This document shows, in pieces, positions 1-8,891 of a stretch of 21,790 nt of DNA. Every line of letters starts with the position of its first letter. Position 1 is the first letter of the stretch. The notes beneath the pieces were generated by a model. The model worked only from the letters and a program-made list of their open reading frames with translations. It had not been told where the DNA came from and made no database searches. A program made the position numbers and the translations under genes. Origin of the DNA: Stramenopiles sp. TOSAG23-3 (lineage: Eukaryota > Sar); NCBI GenBank assembly GCA_900128585.1, contig LT642307.1, positions 2,508 to 24,297 on the forward strand. The letters run 5' to 3'.

Positions 1-155
1 ACAAATCGCTTTCTAATTTGGCATCAGGAGACGTCCTTCTTTTCCCTAACACTACGTTTTACATGATGGGAGGCGTGAACCCATCAGTATTCGGTGTTAT
101 TTGTCCTCTCTTCCACATTCCACAAAATGTAAAACTGGTTCAACAAAATAATTAA
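1..155 (+). CDS. possible 3' end of an unknown gene (partial, runs off the left edge)
   Basis: Frame 3 is open from the window edge for 50 codons and closes with TAA at 153-155. The translation has mixed composition (for example GDVLLFPNTTFYMMGGVNPS), and the DNA here lacks the A/T runs and triplet repeats that fill the proven spacers. If real, it ends about 26 bases from the DNAI2 stop on the opposite strand, a tail-to-tail arrangement. I do not recognise the family. The stretch is short enough to be open by chance, so this is a tentative call. Confidence 0.4.
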   Translation, partial: KSLSNLASGDVLLFPNTTFYMMGGVNPSVFGVICPLFHIPQNVKLVQQNN

Positions 156-181
156 TGGAATATAATGTAAAATACTAGAGA

Positions 182-2185
182 TTAAATCTCTCGGGATGAA
201 CACGGCACACTGGGAGCGGTTTCCGCAACGCGAAGGCTTTCTGCCTTTTTTCCCTCGAACAGGTTAAAGTAGTGATGGTCGACTTCTACATTCACCCGTT
301 CCATGTCTACTGCATCCAACGCTTGCTGCCATTGGGCACTCATGGACTCCCGCCTGCCGCAAAACTCTAGCACCTCCTCCGCGGAACCCATATCTTGCCA
401 TTGCTGCAGGGACTCCGACATGGCACTGTTTTCAGAGACCCGTCCAGTATATTTTTGGGACGTTTCCACATTGCGCGAGCGCCGAGCTTTTGCGATCGTG
501 CTGGATATGTCTTGGCCAAGTTCCTCTTCAAAGCTTTTGGCGCCGTTCTTCTGCGCCTGACTCAAGCCATCGCTGAAGTTTAAGACGGTCGCCCGCCCAG
601 ATACATCGCCCACAACAGCAAACTTTCCATCGGGTCGAATTGACATGGACGCTATGGAGGAGGACGACACGCGCTTCTCGTAAACAGGGGACAAGTGCAT
701 TGTTTCGTAGTCCCAAGCTTTTATGTCCCCCATTGTATCTGTAGAGAAAAACATGCCTGCTTTCGTAGGGCTCCATTTCGCAACCGTTGTTTGGTGGGTT
801 TGAAAGCTTGTGCTGCGGACGGGCAGCGCAAGTTTCTTTCCCCAGACTTTGGAACACCAATCCCCCGCCGTCAAAAATACATCGGGCAAAAACTTGTTTC
901 TTTCTATTGAGAGCACGGAGGATATATGGCCTATGTACATCCCAGTGATGGACCGGTTACCAGATTCCTTGCTTGCCGACCAATCGTTCTTTCCATCGCC
1001 ACCACCACCGTTGCATTTAAACACGAGACCCATTTCGGTCCCGCACAAAATCTCCTGGCTTTCTTTGATTCGGGGATCAACGGCCAAGCATGTTCCGGGT
1101 AGTGTGTTACCACTATACCGTTTTATCGTGTTATAATCTTCTGCGCTGATGACTTTGGATACCATCTGGCTCAAACTGTCGGCAGACATTCCCTGCCGAG
1201 CACCCCCTCCAGGGACCCCTCCCTTTGCCCCCCGAGGCCGATTTAAAGCGATCGGGGGGCACCTGAGTGCTATCTTGGTCGTCGGGTAATTCAGACGCCG
1301 TGTGTCCCAAAAGCAGAGACAGCCATCCGTAGACACAGAAACGGCCTCAAAACCGGTGCTTTTGTTTAACCATTCTATTTGCCGGACTGGTTCGTGGTGG
1401 CTGCTATCTATTGAGGACGTGGAAATTGGGTGAGATCCCTTCCTCGTATCAAACAGGGACAGCACCCCGTTGCGAGAACCGCACAAAATTTGCTGCCCGT
1501 TGCTTTGAAAGGCAATGGCTCGCACGGGTGATTGGGGGACCAGCTCCGACTCAGGCTCTATGGGGTGGTTTATGTTCCACACATACCCCTGAATACTCTC
1601 TCCGCTGCTCAATGAAAAAAAATCTTGCTTGCTATAACCGCATGCAATACGAGCCTCGTCGGTAGGAGACCATGACAGACAAACTGCCGGTCTCCGGGCA
1701 ACGGAAGGATCGTTGAAAGTGGTCGATTCCTGAACATACATACCGTCCCCGTGGGATTCAGAGGACGAGATGTCGTCCCCAAAATACCTCTCGTAAACAT
1801 CCACTGCAAGGTTCTGGTTTACGCAGTAGTCCAATTTCTCCGCCGCTGCTTCCACCGCAGGTAGAATGTTGTCGTCTCGCAACATTCGGCCCCGGAGTCT
1901 GTTGATTAATTCTACAGAGGCCTCGGGGTCAACTTCGCGGGGCCAGCCACCCTCGCTGTGGGTCATCCCGCGTGACACTGACTGTTTTGTCCTTGTTCCA
2001 ACAATTGTTACAGATAGAGAAGACGTCGTGTCTACTTCCAAGACACCGGTCTTTTGATAAATGTGCCCGCTGTCGTACTGCAGCGAGGAACGGATTTCTC
2101 CTACCACTTCGGGCAAAGTAGACTGAAACTCAACGTGCCTTCCACAGTCCCTTCGAGTCGCACTAAACGCCTGTTCCAACTCCAT
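182..2185 (-). CDS. DNAI2: axonemal outer-arm dynein intermediate chain (DNAI2 / IC69-type WD-repeat protein)
   Basis: This WD40 protein is an intermediate chain of the outer dynein arm. The family sits at the base of the arm with DNAI1 and helps tether the motor to axonemal doublets, so it implies a motile flagellum. The 667-residue product aligns with DNAI2 from its first residues. It has the family signatures THSEGGWPREVDP (about 75-87) and YCVNQNLAVDVYERYF (about 120-135). WD blades follow over about 165-535, including CFWDTRR (291-297), CGTEMG (381-386), GDWCSKVW (441-448) and IKAWDYE (488-494). A Gly-rich insert at about 310-360 lengthens the loop between central blades, and the tail after about 545 is divergent. 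The length is slightly above that of animal DNAI2 (about 600). No intron is needed. A short overlapping upstream ATG is described separately. Confidence 0.92.
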   Translation of the reverse strand: MELEQAFSATRRDCGRHVEFQSTLPEVVGEIRSSLQYDSGHIYQKTGVLEVDTTSSLSVTIVGTRTKQSVSRGMTHSEGGWPREVDPEASVELINRLRGRMLRDDNILPAVEAAAEKLDYCVNQNLAVDVYERYFGDDISSSESHGDGMYVQESTTFNDPSVARRPAVCLSWSPTDEARIACGYSKQDFFSLSSGESIQGYVWNINHPIEPESELVPQSPVRAIAFQSNGQQILCGSRNGVLSLFDTRKGSHPISTSSIDSSHHEPVRQIEWLNKSTGFEAVSVSTDGCLCFWDTRRLNYPTTKIALRCPPIALNRPRGAKGGVPGGGARQGMSADSLSQMVSKVISAEDYNTIKRYSGNTLPGTCLAVDPRIKESQEILCGTEMGLVFKCNGGGGDGKNDWSASKESGNRSITGMYIGHISSVLSIERNKFLPDVFLTAGDWCSKVWGKKLALPVRSTSFQTHQTTVAKWSPTKAGMFFSTDTMGDIKAWDYETMHLSPVYEKRVSSSSIASMSIRPDGKFAVVGDVSGRATVLNFSDGLSQAQKNGAKSFEEELGQDISSTIAKARRSRNVETSQKYTGRVSENSAMSESLQQWQDMGSAEEVLEFCGRRESMSAQWQQALDAVDMERVNVEVDHHYFNLFEGKKAESLRVAETAPSVPCSSREI

Positions 2186-3267
2186 CGTGCATGGATTATA
2201 GTATACACAGCGCGGGGAATAACAACCAGACGTGCAGGTTAGCGCTCAGTGCAATCCAGATGACTGTACACACTAGAAATACATAAAGCATTTCTGTCGA
2301 GAGTACTTCTCAGTTTGCACACATTGTCCTATGTTTGTATTTTGAATAATCTCTTATTGCGCGCACTTTTTTGTTGATTGCAGGTGGTGGCGGTGGCGAG
2401 GCGGGCGGTCGTCGTCTTCTTCCTCTCCTCCTGGTTGTATTGTGAGAGATGATGTTGTGGGTATTAATTTTCTCTCATTGTCCCTTATTACTATATTGTT
2501 GTATATAACAATCCAAATCCGTAAAAATGAGTCCTCGTAGTAACAGTTTCTTGTTTTTTCAAGGGTTTTTTTGTAACAAAATGAAAATGTACTTGTAATT
2601 TGTATTTACATAGTTTATTATATTCCTATTAAATATTTGTTCTGATTATTAAAAATACGAAGAAGAAGAAGAAGAAGAAAGAAGAAGAAACAAAAAAAAA
2701 TTAAAAAAAAGGAATTTAAAAATATAATAATACGTAACAAAACAAAACAAAATGAAATTGTTGATGACTTCCTTCCTTCCTATTAATACCTGTATTTAAT
2801 ACCGTATTATACCGGTATTATAATAAATAATGAAGAATGACCACTCAATTTTTTTTTTTTTTGATTGTTCATCGTCGTTCTTTCTTCTTCGTTGCTCGCA
2901 TGCCTCCATTTTTTGTTGTCTGATGCTGTGATAGTGTTCTCTCCTCTTATAATAATAATAAAAAATACAAGGTGGTAGTCAAGAAGAAGAAGTTTAGTAC
3001 ACTGTAGTATTGTCATCGTAGTGTAGTTTGTATAACAATAAATATTTAATTTTATTATTATTTTCTACTATAATAATAATAGTAATAAAATTAGATAAAA
3101 AAAATATATAATTAAAAAACAATTGTACGTATAGTACTCAATTGAAAAGAAAGAAATACGGAAAGCGAAAGTTAAACGGAGAATGTGCATGTCGAGGGAC
3201 GTTTTTAACGTTCTGAAACGTGGTGTTGGTCTGTAGAAGAGTTAATCCCGTTCTCAATTGCTCGTAA
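2186..3267. other. divergent spacer between DNAI2 and COX10, low complexity
   Basis: This stretch should contain the promoters of two head-to-head genes. I see no convincing gene. It has ordinary-complexity sequence near the DNAI2 start, a small GC-rich patch rich in GGT/GGC at about 2384-2425, then a GAA tract, A-runs, CTTC repeats and ATT/AAT-rich DNA up to the COX10 end. A 69-codon minus-strand frame at 2807-3016 is low-complexity and not credible as a gene. Confidence 0.7.
2659..2690 (+). repeat. GAA microsatellite
   Basis: An interrupted (GAA)n tract, about ten units, in the spacer between two divergently transcribed genes. It is followed by A-runs. The GAA strand is the plus strand, as in the other long GAA tracts of this window. 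Confidence 0.9.
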
Positions 3268-4554
3268 ATGGCTATGAGTGGGTTTAGATTGACGCTCTTG
3301 CTCGCGGAGCCGACGCATATCCGCTCCTCGCTCCTTTCTCGGCGTGTCCGGCTTGGGAGACGGAAGGTGAGCCCCAACTGTAGCAGATATTTTTCAAGCA
3401 ATCCTGCGAAAGGAGAAAGTATTGCTAATGCTAGCGGTCAGCCCGTTGGCGCGCCCGCTATGACCCGCGTGAGAAATCGGGGGAAAATGACGATAGGAAA
3501 ACAGCTGAAAATATATTCGCAGCTGTCAAAAGCCCGACTGTCAGCCCTAGTTGTCATGACCACTTCGGCTGGCTTCTTTATGGCGGGCGCGCCAGTGGGT
3601 TGGACTGCCCTTGCGGCTACGTGCGTGGGAACTACTATGGCTGCCTGTTCTGCGAACACGTTTAATCAAGTGTACGAGGTTAAGACGGATTCTCTCATGA
3701 ATCGAACTCGTGGGCGGCCGTTGCCTATGGGGAAAATTTCCCGCGCTCATGCAACTGGCTGGGGTGTGGCCACGGGTGTCGCCAGCGCTGGGCTGTTGAC
3801 TCTGGGCGCAAACCCTCTTACCGCGGGTCTGGGAATTTTGAACATAGGCTTGTACGCAGGTATATACACTCCGATGAAATTACGTTCCGAGTGGAACACG
3901 TGGGTTGGTGCTATTGTGGGCGCCATCCCCCCCGTCATGGGTTACGCAGCCGTCACGGGGACAATTGCGTCACCAGAATGTGCGCTGTTAGCGAGCACAC
4001 TATTTTTGTGGCAATTTCCTCATTTTTTTTCGCTGGCTTGGATTCACAAGAAAGATTATGCGAATGGGGGGTACAAGATGGTGCCCGTGGCGGATCCAAC
4101 AGGGGCGAGGACCGCAAGGTTGGTAGAAAGGTATGCGGCGTACATGATCCCTCTGCCCATCATTTCTTCGGCGATGGGAGTCACGTCGTACATGTTCGCC
4201 GTCGAGTCTTTAGTTGTGAATGGGTATGCGTACATGTTGGCACGAAAATTTGCGGAGAACCCGGACAAAGAAAGTGCCCGGGCCGTTTTCAAAGCGTCAC
4301 TTTGGTACCTTCCTGTTATGTTATCCCTAATGGTTTTTCATAGCAAGAATTGGAAGAATGATGAACCGGAGACACCAGCCATAATTACTAGTGCAAAACA
4401 GACCTTGAAAACCGCGTGCCCTCATGAGGCAATCTACGGCGCAGAGCAACAACAGCCTGAGACGATAGAAGCGGGCGTTGCTGGGGCAGAGAGGAGTAGT
4501 TCTTCGGCAGCATTTTGTCCGATACCAGGGAAAATCAAATACGAAGAGAAGTAG
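3268..4554 (+). CDS. COX10: protohaem IX farnesyltransferase (haem O synthase), mitochondrial
   Basis: COX10 transfers a farnesyl group to protohaem to make haem O, the precursor of haem A in cytochrome c oxidase. It acts in the inner mitochondrial membrane. The 428-residue product begins with a basic, Ser/Arg-rich presequence (RRVRLGRRK, then RYFSSNP, about 25-46) that fits a mitochondrial target signal. The UbiA-family core follows. The prenyl-diphosphate/Mg2+ motif is N133, D141, R146 and T147 within NQVYEVKTDSLMNRTRGRP. Other family signatures are YTPMKLRSEWNTWVGA (200-215), FLWQFPHFFSLAW (246-258) and VADPTGARTARL (274-285). Hydrophobic helices fill about 92-360. A hydrophilic tail of about 70 residues, not needed for catalysis, follows. 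The start is secure: an in-frame TAA lies directly before the ATG. Confidence 0.96.
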   Translation: MAMSGFRLTLLLAEPTHIRSSLLSRRVRLGRRKVSPNCSRYFSSNPAKGESIANASGQPVGAPAMTRVRNRGKMTIGKQLKIYSQLSKARLSALVVMTTSAGFFMAGAPVGWTALAATCVGTTMAACSANTFNQVYEVKTDSLMNRTRGRPLPMGKISRAHATGWGVATGVASAGLLTLGANPLTAGLGILNIGLYAGIYTPMKLRSEWNTWVGAIVGAIPPVMGYAAVTGTIASPECALLASTLFLWQFPHFFSLAWIHKKDYANGGYKMVPVADPTGARTARLVERYAAYMIPLPIISSAMGVTSYMFAVESLVVNGYAYMLARKFAENPDKESARAVFKASLWYLPVMLSLMVFHSKNWKNDEPETPAIITSAKQTLKTACPHEAIYGAEQQQPETIEAGVAGAERSSSSAAFCPIPGKIKYEEK

Positions 4555-4792
4555 CTTCGCGTAACCAGACTGGTCCGTGCCTTGTGTAGTAGAGAAGCGC
4601 ACAATGCCAAGAGTCGTAGAGTAGAATAATCAACATATGATAACACTGCGTAATTCGTAAGTTAGTAAAGTACTTCATATGATACCTAAATAATTAACCT
4701 AACATAAATAAAAACAAGAAAATTGTTTTTCTTATGATAACATAACATATTGTTATGCAATATTCTTCATAACTTATGTCATAATCTCTGAT
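4555..4792. other. convergent 3' spacer between COX10 and the LRR gene
   Basis: The two genes meet tail to tail here. AATAAA-like sequence occurs near 4705-4711, suitable as a poly(A) signal for COX10. Two close perfect palindromes follow (listed separately). No gene is visible. Confidence 0.6.
4716..4757. repeat. pair of adjacent perfect inverted repeats in the convergent spacer
   Basis: The first palindrome has arms AAGAAAA (4716-4722) and TTTTCTT (4727-4733) with a 4-base loop. The second has arms CATAACA (4741-4747) and TGTTATG (4751-4757) with a 3-base loop. Both lie between the 3' ends of COX10 and the LRR gene, so they could shape 3' ends of either transcript. The arms are short and A/T-rich, so chance is a fair alternative. 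Confidence 0.5.
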
Positions 4793-7700
4793 TCACTGAT
4801 TCATTTCTCCCCTCATGCGCTCAAGTGCACGTTTTAATGCGTCCACATCGACCTCTCCACCTGCCGTCCGGTCAGAAACCACCAATTGCGCAGCTTTCTC
4901 CAACGCGGCATTGCCCCCAGCGACCAAAATTTTCGGGTCTAAATCAAAACCATCGTCAAATGATACGGGCATCCTAGACCATGCCGCGCCCATTTTCGTT
5001 CGGCTTGGGCTTGGGCGTGCCCTCGACGATACACGCTTTACGACAGGGCTTCCGGGCACGGTGCTTTCCATGGCAGGCGCGGTGCTTTCCATGGCAGACG
5101 CGGTGCTTTCCATGGCAGACGCGGTGCTTTCCATGGCAGACGCGGGGTGAGTGCTGCTGTTCCTGGTCGATCCTGTGGAAGGGGCGTTGGATAGACTGAG
5201 TTGGTTCTTATTTTCAGTTCTTGCTCTCGCTAGAAGACTTGCATAAAATTCATCTTCCCGTTCATAATCATACTTTCTACTCGATGGTCTGGTGCTGTGG
5301 CCGGACGTAATTTGGGGCGGCTTCTGGCGTGCACCTGGCAAGTTTACTTCGTGGGTTGCCAGGCTTAAAGGTGCTTGAAACAATACTCCCATTATTTTTT
5401 CCCGTGGAGACGGTCGCGACGCCGAACGTTTTGGGGAGGTCGGCCTCTCCCTGTTTTTCTTTTTCTTTCCCGAGGGCAGTCCCTCTTTCGACACCCATGG
5501 GCTTTTCTTTGAACCGATTTTCTGTGCCAGCAGGTCCGAAGGCCGCTTTGAACTACTTTGGTTTTGGGTGAGCTTTGGGGAGGATGTTTGCAGCCCCGCT
5601 TGTGCATGCCTCACATTAATAACCAATTCGTTTATTATTGCCACTTGAATGCCGTGCTCTATTTCGTTTTCTTCTAAGCCAATGGTTTGTATCGTCCGGT
5701 TCTTCGCTATGGCATCTTTCAGCATTCTACCCCCAGACCCCCCTATCTGGTTGCCTTTCAAATACAAGTGTTTCAACGTTTTGTTTGTGGCAAGAACTTT
5801 AGCAAACTCTTTTACTGCACCCAAGTCTAGACTGAAGCGATGCGTATCCAATGCGAGCATATTGTTGGATATGTCCAACATGGTCAAGCTGGAATTTTGC
5901 TTCAACGACTTTGCAAGAGCAGTACCACCGCGTGCTCCAAGCTTGTTCTCGTCCAACCACAGCAGCTGCAGCTGCGATGCATTTGCCAGCGCTCGCGCGA
6001 GCACAGTCGTTCCTTCCGGCCCTAGGTTGTTCCCGCCCAAATCGAGCGACGTAAGCGTCCGTTTCGCTCCCCACCGCTCCGATATTACTGCATCTGCAAA
6101 CACCCGCCCAGTGCTTGAGTTGAGACAGTTTCGCGCAAGGGAAACGGTCTCCAGGTGTTGTGAGGCCCGAAAAGCGTTGCTCATGCACCATGCAGTATCA
6201 AATTTATTCCCGGAAAAATTGACCTGGACAAGCGGTGCTTCCGTATTTTTGGCGATTGCTGTCCACACCATCGAGCCCCCATCATTCGTAAGCAAGTTGT
6301 CTTCGGCACTAAAAACGCGCAGATGTTTTGAGTCCTGCACGCACGTTGCAATCGCATGCGCAGCACTATCCCCTATCTCATTCCGATTCAATAAAAGATC
6401 TTCTATAGTGGCTACTCGCCGCAACGCTTGAAATATCGCGTTGGCGCCAACGCTCCCGATGTAATTTTCTGAGAAATTGAAATGTTTTAGTGCAAAACAG
6501 TTTCTCAGCGCAGAGGCTAAACTGGTGGCGCCTGCTTTGCCAATACCCATTGCAGACAAATCTAACTTTACCAACGATTTTTCGCGCAACGAGATCCCTT
6601 CCACTAAACTAAGGAGAGCCCCATGGGTCATCGTGTTTCTGTTTTTTGCCGCATTTCGTGGGACATCATTGGAGTGAAACATAAATTCACTGATATTTAA
6701 ATGATTGTTTTCAGCAAATACTTTCATGAAGTATTCCCTGCCGTCCGATGGGGTGCACAATCCACTTATATTTAGATTTTGTAAAGCCGGGGCGGTACAA
6801 AACGATTTGGCCAGTTCAAGGGATGCTAGCGACGACAGTGTGCTGTCAGACAAGTCCAGCCGCGTAAGGGTCTGCGAAGATCCTATTGCCGAAGCAAGCT
6901 CTGAAGCAGACGACCCCTTTGATTTACGCGTTTTTGTTTTCGCTGGGCTTGGAAATTCGCATTTTATCAGTTTTATTGTTTCCAGGGAATCACTTAAGCG
7001 TATCAAGGTCGCAATGGCTGGAATTAGCAGCGGAGAAGCCCGTCGGTTTGACTTTATGACTTCCACAGTTTTCAGAGTCTCGCACTTTGGCGCTGCAACC
7101 GACAAAATATGAATCAAACACTGGCGGTGCATTGCACGGGTGGACTTATCAGAGCACGCGGCAAGGAGACTCAAAGTCACTAACCGTGCGGTGCCAAAAT
7201 TTCTGCTATCTAATGACTCCGAAAGTTTGCTCAATCCACTAGCAACACCGCTCAACCGATCGAAGGGGAATTGCGACTTGATGGTTAGCTCTTGGATCCT
7301 TGGGTTTGCCTTTAGAATATCACCGATTCGCTCTAGTACCGCCCCACTGTACTTTATTTCTAACTTCGTTATGCTGCCTGCTCGCATCAACAACTCCGTC
7401 AGCACGTCATTTTCGTCCAACCCCCACTTCTTTAACGTTTTAAACGCGCTAGCTCTTAACGCGTGCGGGCACACTAGGCTTGCGCTTTGTATCGACGTGT
7501 CTCCGGTGCGAATTTTGTGTATTAGTACGCCGTTGGTCATCAAGAGCGCATCTTGCTTCAATCTCAGTACCTTCGGTTGCTTGACGGTACACAAAAAGAA
7601 ACGATAAAAATGGATCCAGCAAGTATCAATCCCCGTATACGGTGTTGACATGTAGGCCCCAGTGATGTCATGAGATAAATGTGCTTCATCCGCAATAAGC

Positions 7701-8719
7701 TCATATGGCCCGTGCACCTGTAATGCTACAAATCTGTCCCACAAATGAAAATCGGACGACGCTTTGCACGCATTTTCAACCCACTGCACGTCCGCATTCA
7801 ACTTTGACAACAGAGTAAAGGTAGCCCCGTTAGATGTCCCTTTCGGGGCAACCCCGCGGGGGATAACAAAAAGCGGCTGGTGCGCGCTAACTGAAGCAGC
7901 AACATCTCCACTGCGTCTTTTCTGAAAATTAGACCTTACTCCGCTGGTTTCCCTAAAAAAACTCCCGGGCTGAATAATGTTCCCCCGGCTGTCTTCTTGT
8001 AAAAGGGAAGAAGCGATCGAAACATTAGATACCGATTTTGAAAGTGCAATGGACCCCGTAGCAGACTCTTCCGCATGGATTAGCATTGACGAATCTTGAC
8101 GCCGTGCACTTCCCACTGCGCTACCCCTGTTTGAGAACTCGTCGTCGTCGTCCCCAAATACCTCGCTGTCGCTCTTCTGACTGTCGCTATATTTCCGTTT
8201 CGGTGTCGTTGAAAGTTTTGTAGATACGTTGGGGACCCGCACGGGCTGCCCAGAGATTCGCCGCCGGGTTACCCTCGGTGGGGAATGAATTCCACAAGGG
8301 GCGGAGGCTTCTTCGTCCGAGGATGACAAGTTTGGAAAGACTGGGGGAATTTTTCGGCCCAGAATGTTTGAAACCCTGGCTTGCGGCGCAGGAGGGGGTC
8401 CTTCTTCTTCGACTACTATTGTTGGTTGAACCTCGTGGTTCTGCCGAGAGTCGGACGGCCCGACAACGCTGGCGTGGGAAAGGTTCTTCCCCCGCTTCGC
8501 AGAACTTCGACTCTTTAAACGCGTTGCTGTGCTGTTGTACCTTTCCCTTCGTCTGACTTTGCTCAAATCACCACTGCTCTCTTCCCTCGAAGGCCGAGGG
8601 ACCATAATCTTTGCTATTTGTTTTTTCTTTTTTGCCGTCCCCTTCTTCTTCTTCTTCTTGGTTCCACGCAGGGGCGGCGGCGGCCTTGTCCCGTCGTGGC
8701 CGACGCCACGGTTAAACAT
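4793..8719 (-). CDS. large leucine-rich-repeat protein (ribonuclease-inhibitor-type LRRs), function unknown
   Basis: The 1308-residue protein opens with a Lys-rich segment (about 20-37) and a long, disordered, Ser/Arg/Asp-rich region to about 280. A non-repetitive segment of unknown fold follows (about 280-445). LRRs then span about 445-1035, clearest from 615 on, with blocks such as LDLSAMGIGKAGATSLASAL (719-738), LDLGGNNLGPEGTTVLARAL (892-911) and LYLKGNQIGGSGGRMLKDAI (985-1004). This 'LxLxxNxIGxxGAxxLAxAL' pattern is that of RI/NLRC3-type repeats. No NACHT or other NTPase domain is present, so it is not a complete NLR. A basic disordered tail contains four near-identical 7-residue repeats, and a short helical end follows. 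It is probably a scaffold. Similar LRRs occur in ciliary and cytoskeletal proteins, but nothing here fixes the role. An in-frame TAA two codons upstream supports the start. Confidence 0.85.
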   Translation of the reverse strand: MFNRGVGHDGTRPPPPLRGTKKKKKKGTAKKKKQIAKIMVPRPSREESSGDLSKVRRRERYNSTATRLKSRSSAKRGKNLSHASVVGPSDSRQNHEVQPTIVVEEEGPPPAPQARVSNILGRKIPPVFPNLSSSDEEASAPCGIHSPPRVTRRRISGQPVRVPNVSTKLSTTPKRKYSDSQKSDSEVFGDDDDEFSNRGSAVGSARRQDSSMLIHAEESATGSIALSKSVSNVSIASSLLQEDSRGNIIQPGSFFRETSGVRSNFQKRRSGDVAASVSAHQPLFVIPRGVAPKGTSNGATFTLLSKLNADVQWVENACKASSDFHLWDRFVALQVHGPYELIADEAHLSHDITGAYMSTPYTGIDTCWIHFYRFFLCTVKQPKVLRLKQDALLMTNGVLIHKIRTGDTSIQSASLVCPHALRASAFKTLKKWGLDENDVLTELLMRAGSITKLEIKYSGAVLERIGDILKANPRIQELTIKSQFPFDRLSGVASGLSKLSESLDSRNFGTARLVTLSLLAACSDKSTRAMHRQCLIHILSVAAPKCETLKTVEVIKSNRRASPLLIPAIATLIRLSDSLETIKLIKCEFPSPAKTKTRKSKGSSASELASAIGSSQTLTRLDLSDSTLSSLASLELAKSFCTAPALQNLNISGLCTPSDGREYFMKVFAENNHLNISEFMFHSNDVPRNAAKNRNTMTHGALLSLVEGISLREKSLVKLDLSAMGIGKAGATSLASALRNCFALKHFNFSENYIGSVGANAIFQALRRVATIEDLLLNRNEIGDSAAHAIATCVQDSKHLRVFSAEDNLLTNDGGSMVWTAIAKNTEAPLVQVNFSGNKFDTAWCMSNAFRASQHLETVSLARNCLNSSTGRVFADAVISERWGAKRTLTSLDLGGNNLGPEGTTVLARALANASQLQLLWLDENKLGARGGTALAKSLKQNSSLTMLDISNNMLALDTHRFSLDLGAVKEFAKVLATNKTLKHLYLKGNQIGGSGGRMLKDAIAKNRTIQTIGLEENEIEHGIQVAIINELVINVRHAQAGLQTSSPKLTQNQSSSKRPSDLLAQKIGSKKSPWVSKEGLPSGKKKKNRERPTSPKRSASRPSPREKIMGVLFQAPLSLATHEVNLPGARQKPPQITSGHSTRPSSRKYDYEREDEFYASLLARARTENKNQLSLSNAPSTGSTRNSSTHPASAMESTASAMESTASAMESTAPAMESTVPGSPVVKRVSSRARPSPSRTKMGAAWSRMPVSFDDGFDLDPKILVAGGNAALEKAAQLVVSDRTAGGEVDVDALKRALERMRGEMNQ
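5061..5144 (-). repeat. four tandem 21-bp coding repeats in the LRR gene
   Basis: Four head-to-tail 21-base units start at 5061, 5082, 5103 and 5124. They differ at only a base or so and encode a 7-residue motif of the type S/P-A-M-E-S-T-A/V (about residues 1193-1221). The length is a multiple of three, so unit gain or loss keeps the reading frame. Low divergence points to recent expansion. Confidence 0.93.
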
Positions 8720-8802
8720 ACTTTACAGGGTGCTGCTACCTCACAACTGCTTCACCCTCTTCAGAAAAATACCAAATATGACAAATAGCGCTTCTATTTT
8801 TT

Positions 8803-8812
8803 GGGGGGGGGG
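8803..8812 (+). repeat. homopolymer run of ten G
   Basis: A G10 run lies about 84 bases upstream of the LRR gene start, in otherwise AT-rich DNA. It is prone to length error in sequencing, so its exact length is uncertain. Confidence 0.85.
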
Positions 8813-8868
8813 CTTTACATTACGCAATCAATGTCGAAAACAAAAAATGTTTATCACTTCTTTTTTTT

Positions 8869-8891
8869 ATTAATAATAATAATAATAATAT
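8869..8891. repeat. AAT/TAA microsatellite
   Basis: About seven AAT units in the 5' flank of the LRR gene, part of the general AAT-rich background of the spacers. Confidence 0.85.

Noticed and set aside
2186-3267. tRNA or other structured RNA genes in the spacers
   Set aside because: I looked for tRNA B-box-like GGTTCRA sequence with paired arms in all spacers. The few partial matches (for example near 137) have no cloverleaf context.
5649-6431. A 260-codon plus-strand frame opposite the LRR gene
   Set aside because: It is antisense to the LRR repeats and shows no independent family signature.
4793-8719. NLR-type immune receptor for the LRR protein
   Set aside because: The LRRs look like NLRC3 repeats, but no NACHT/NB-ARC P-loop or other nucleotide-binding motif is present.
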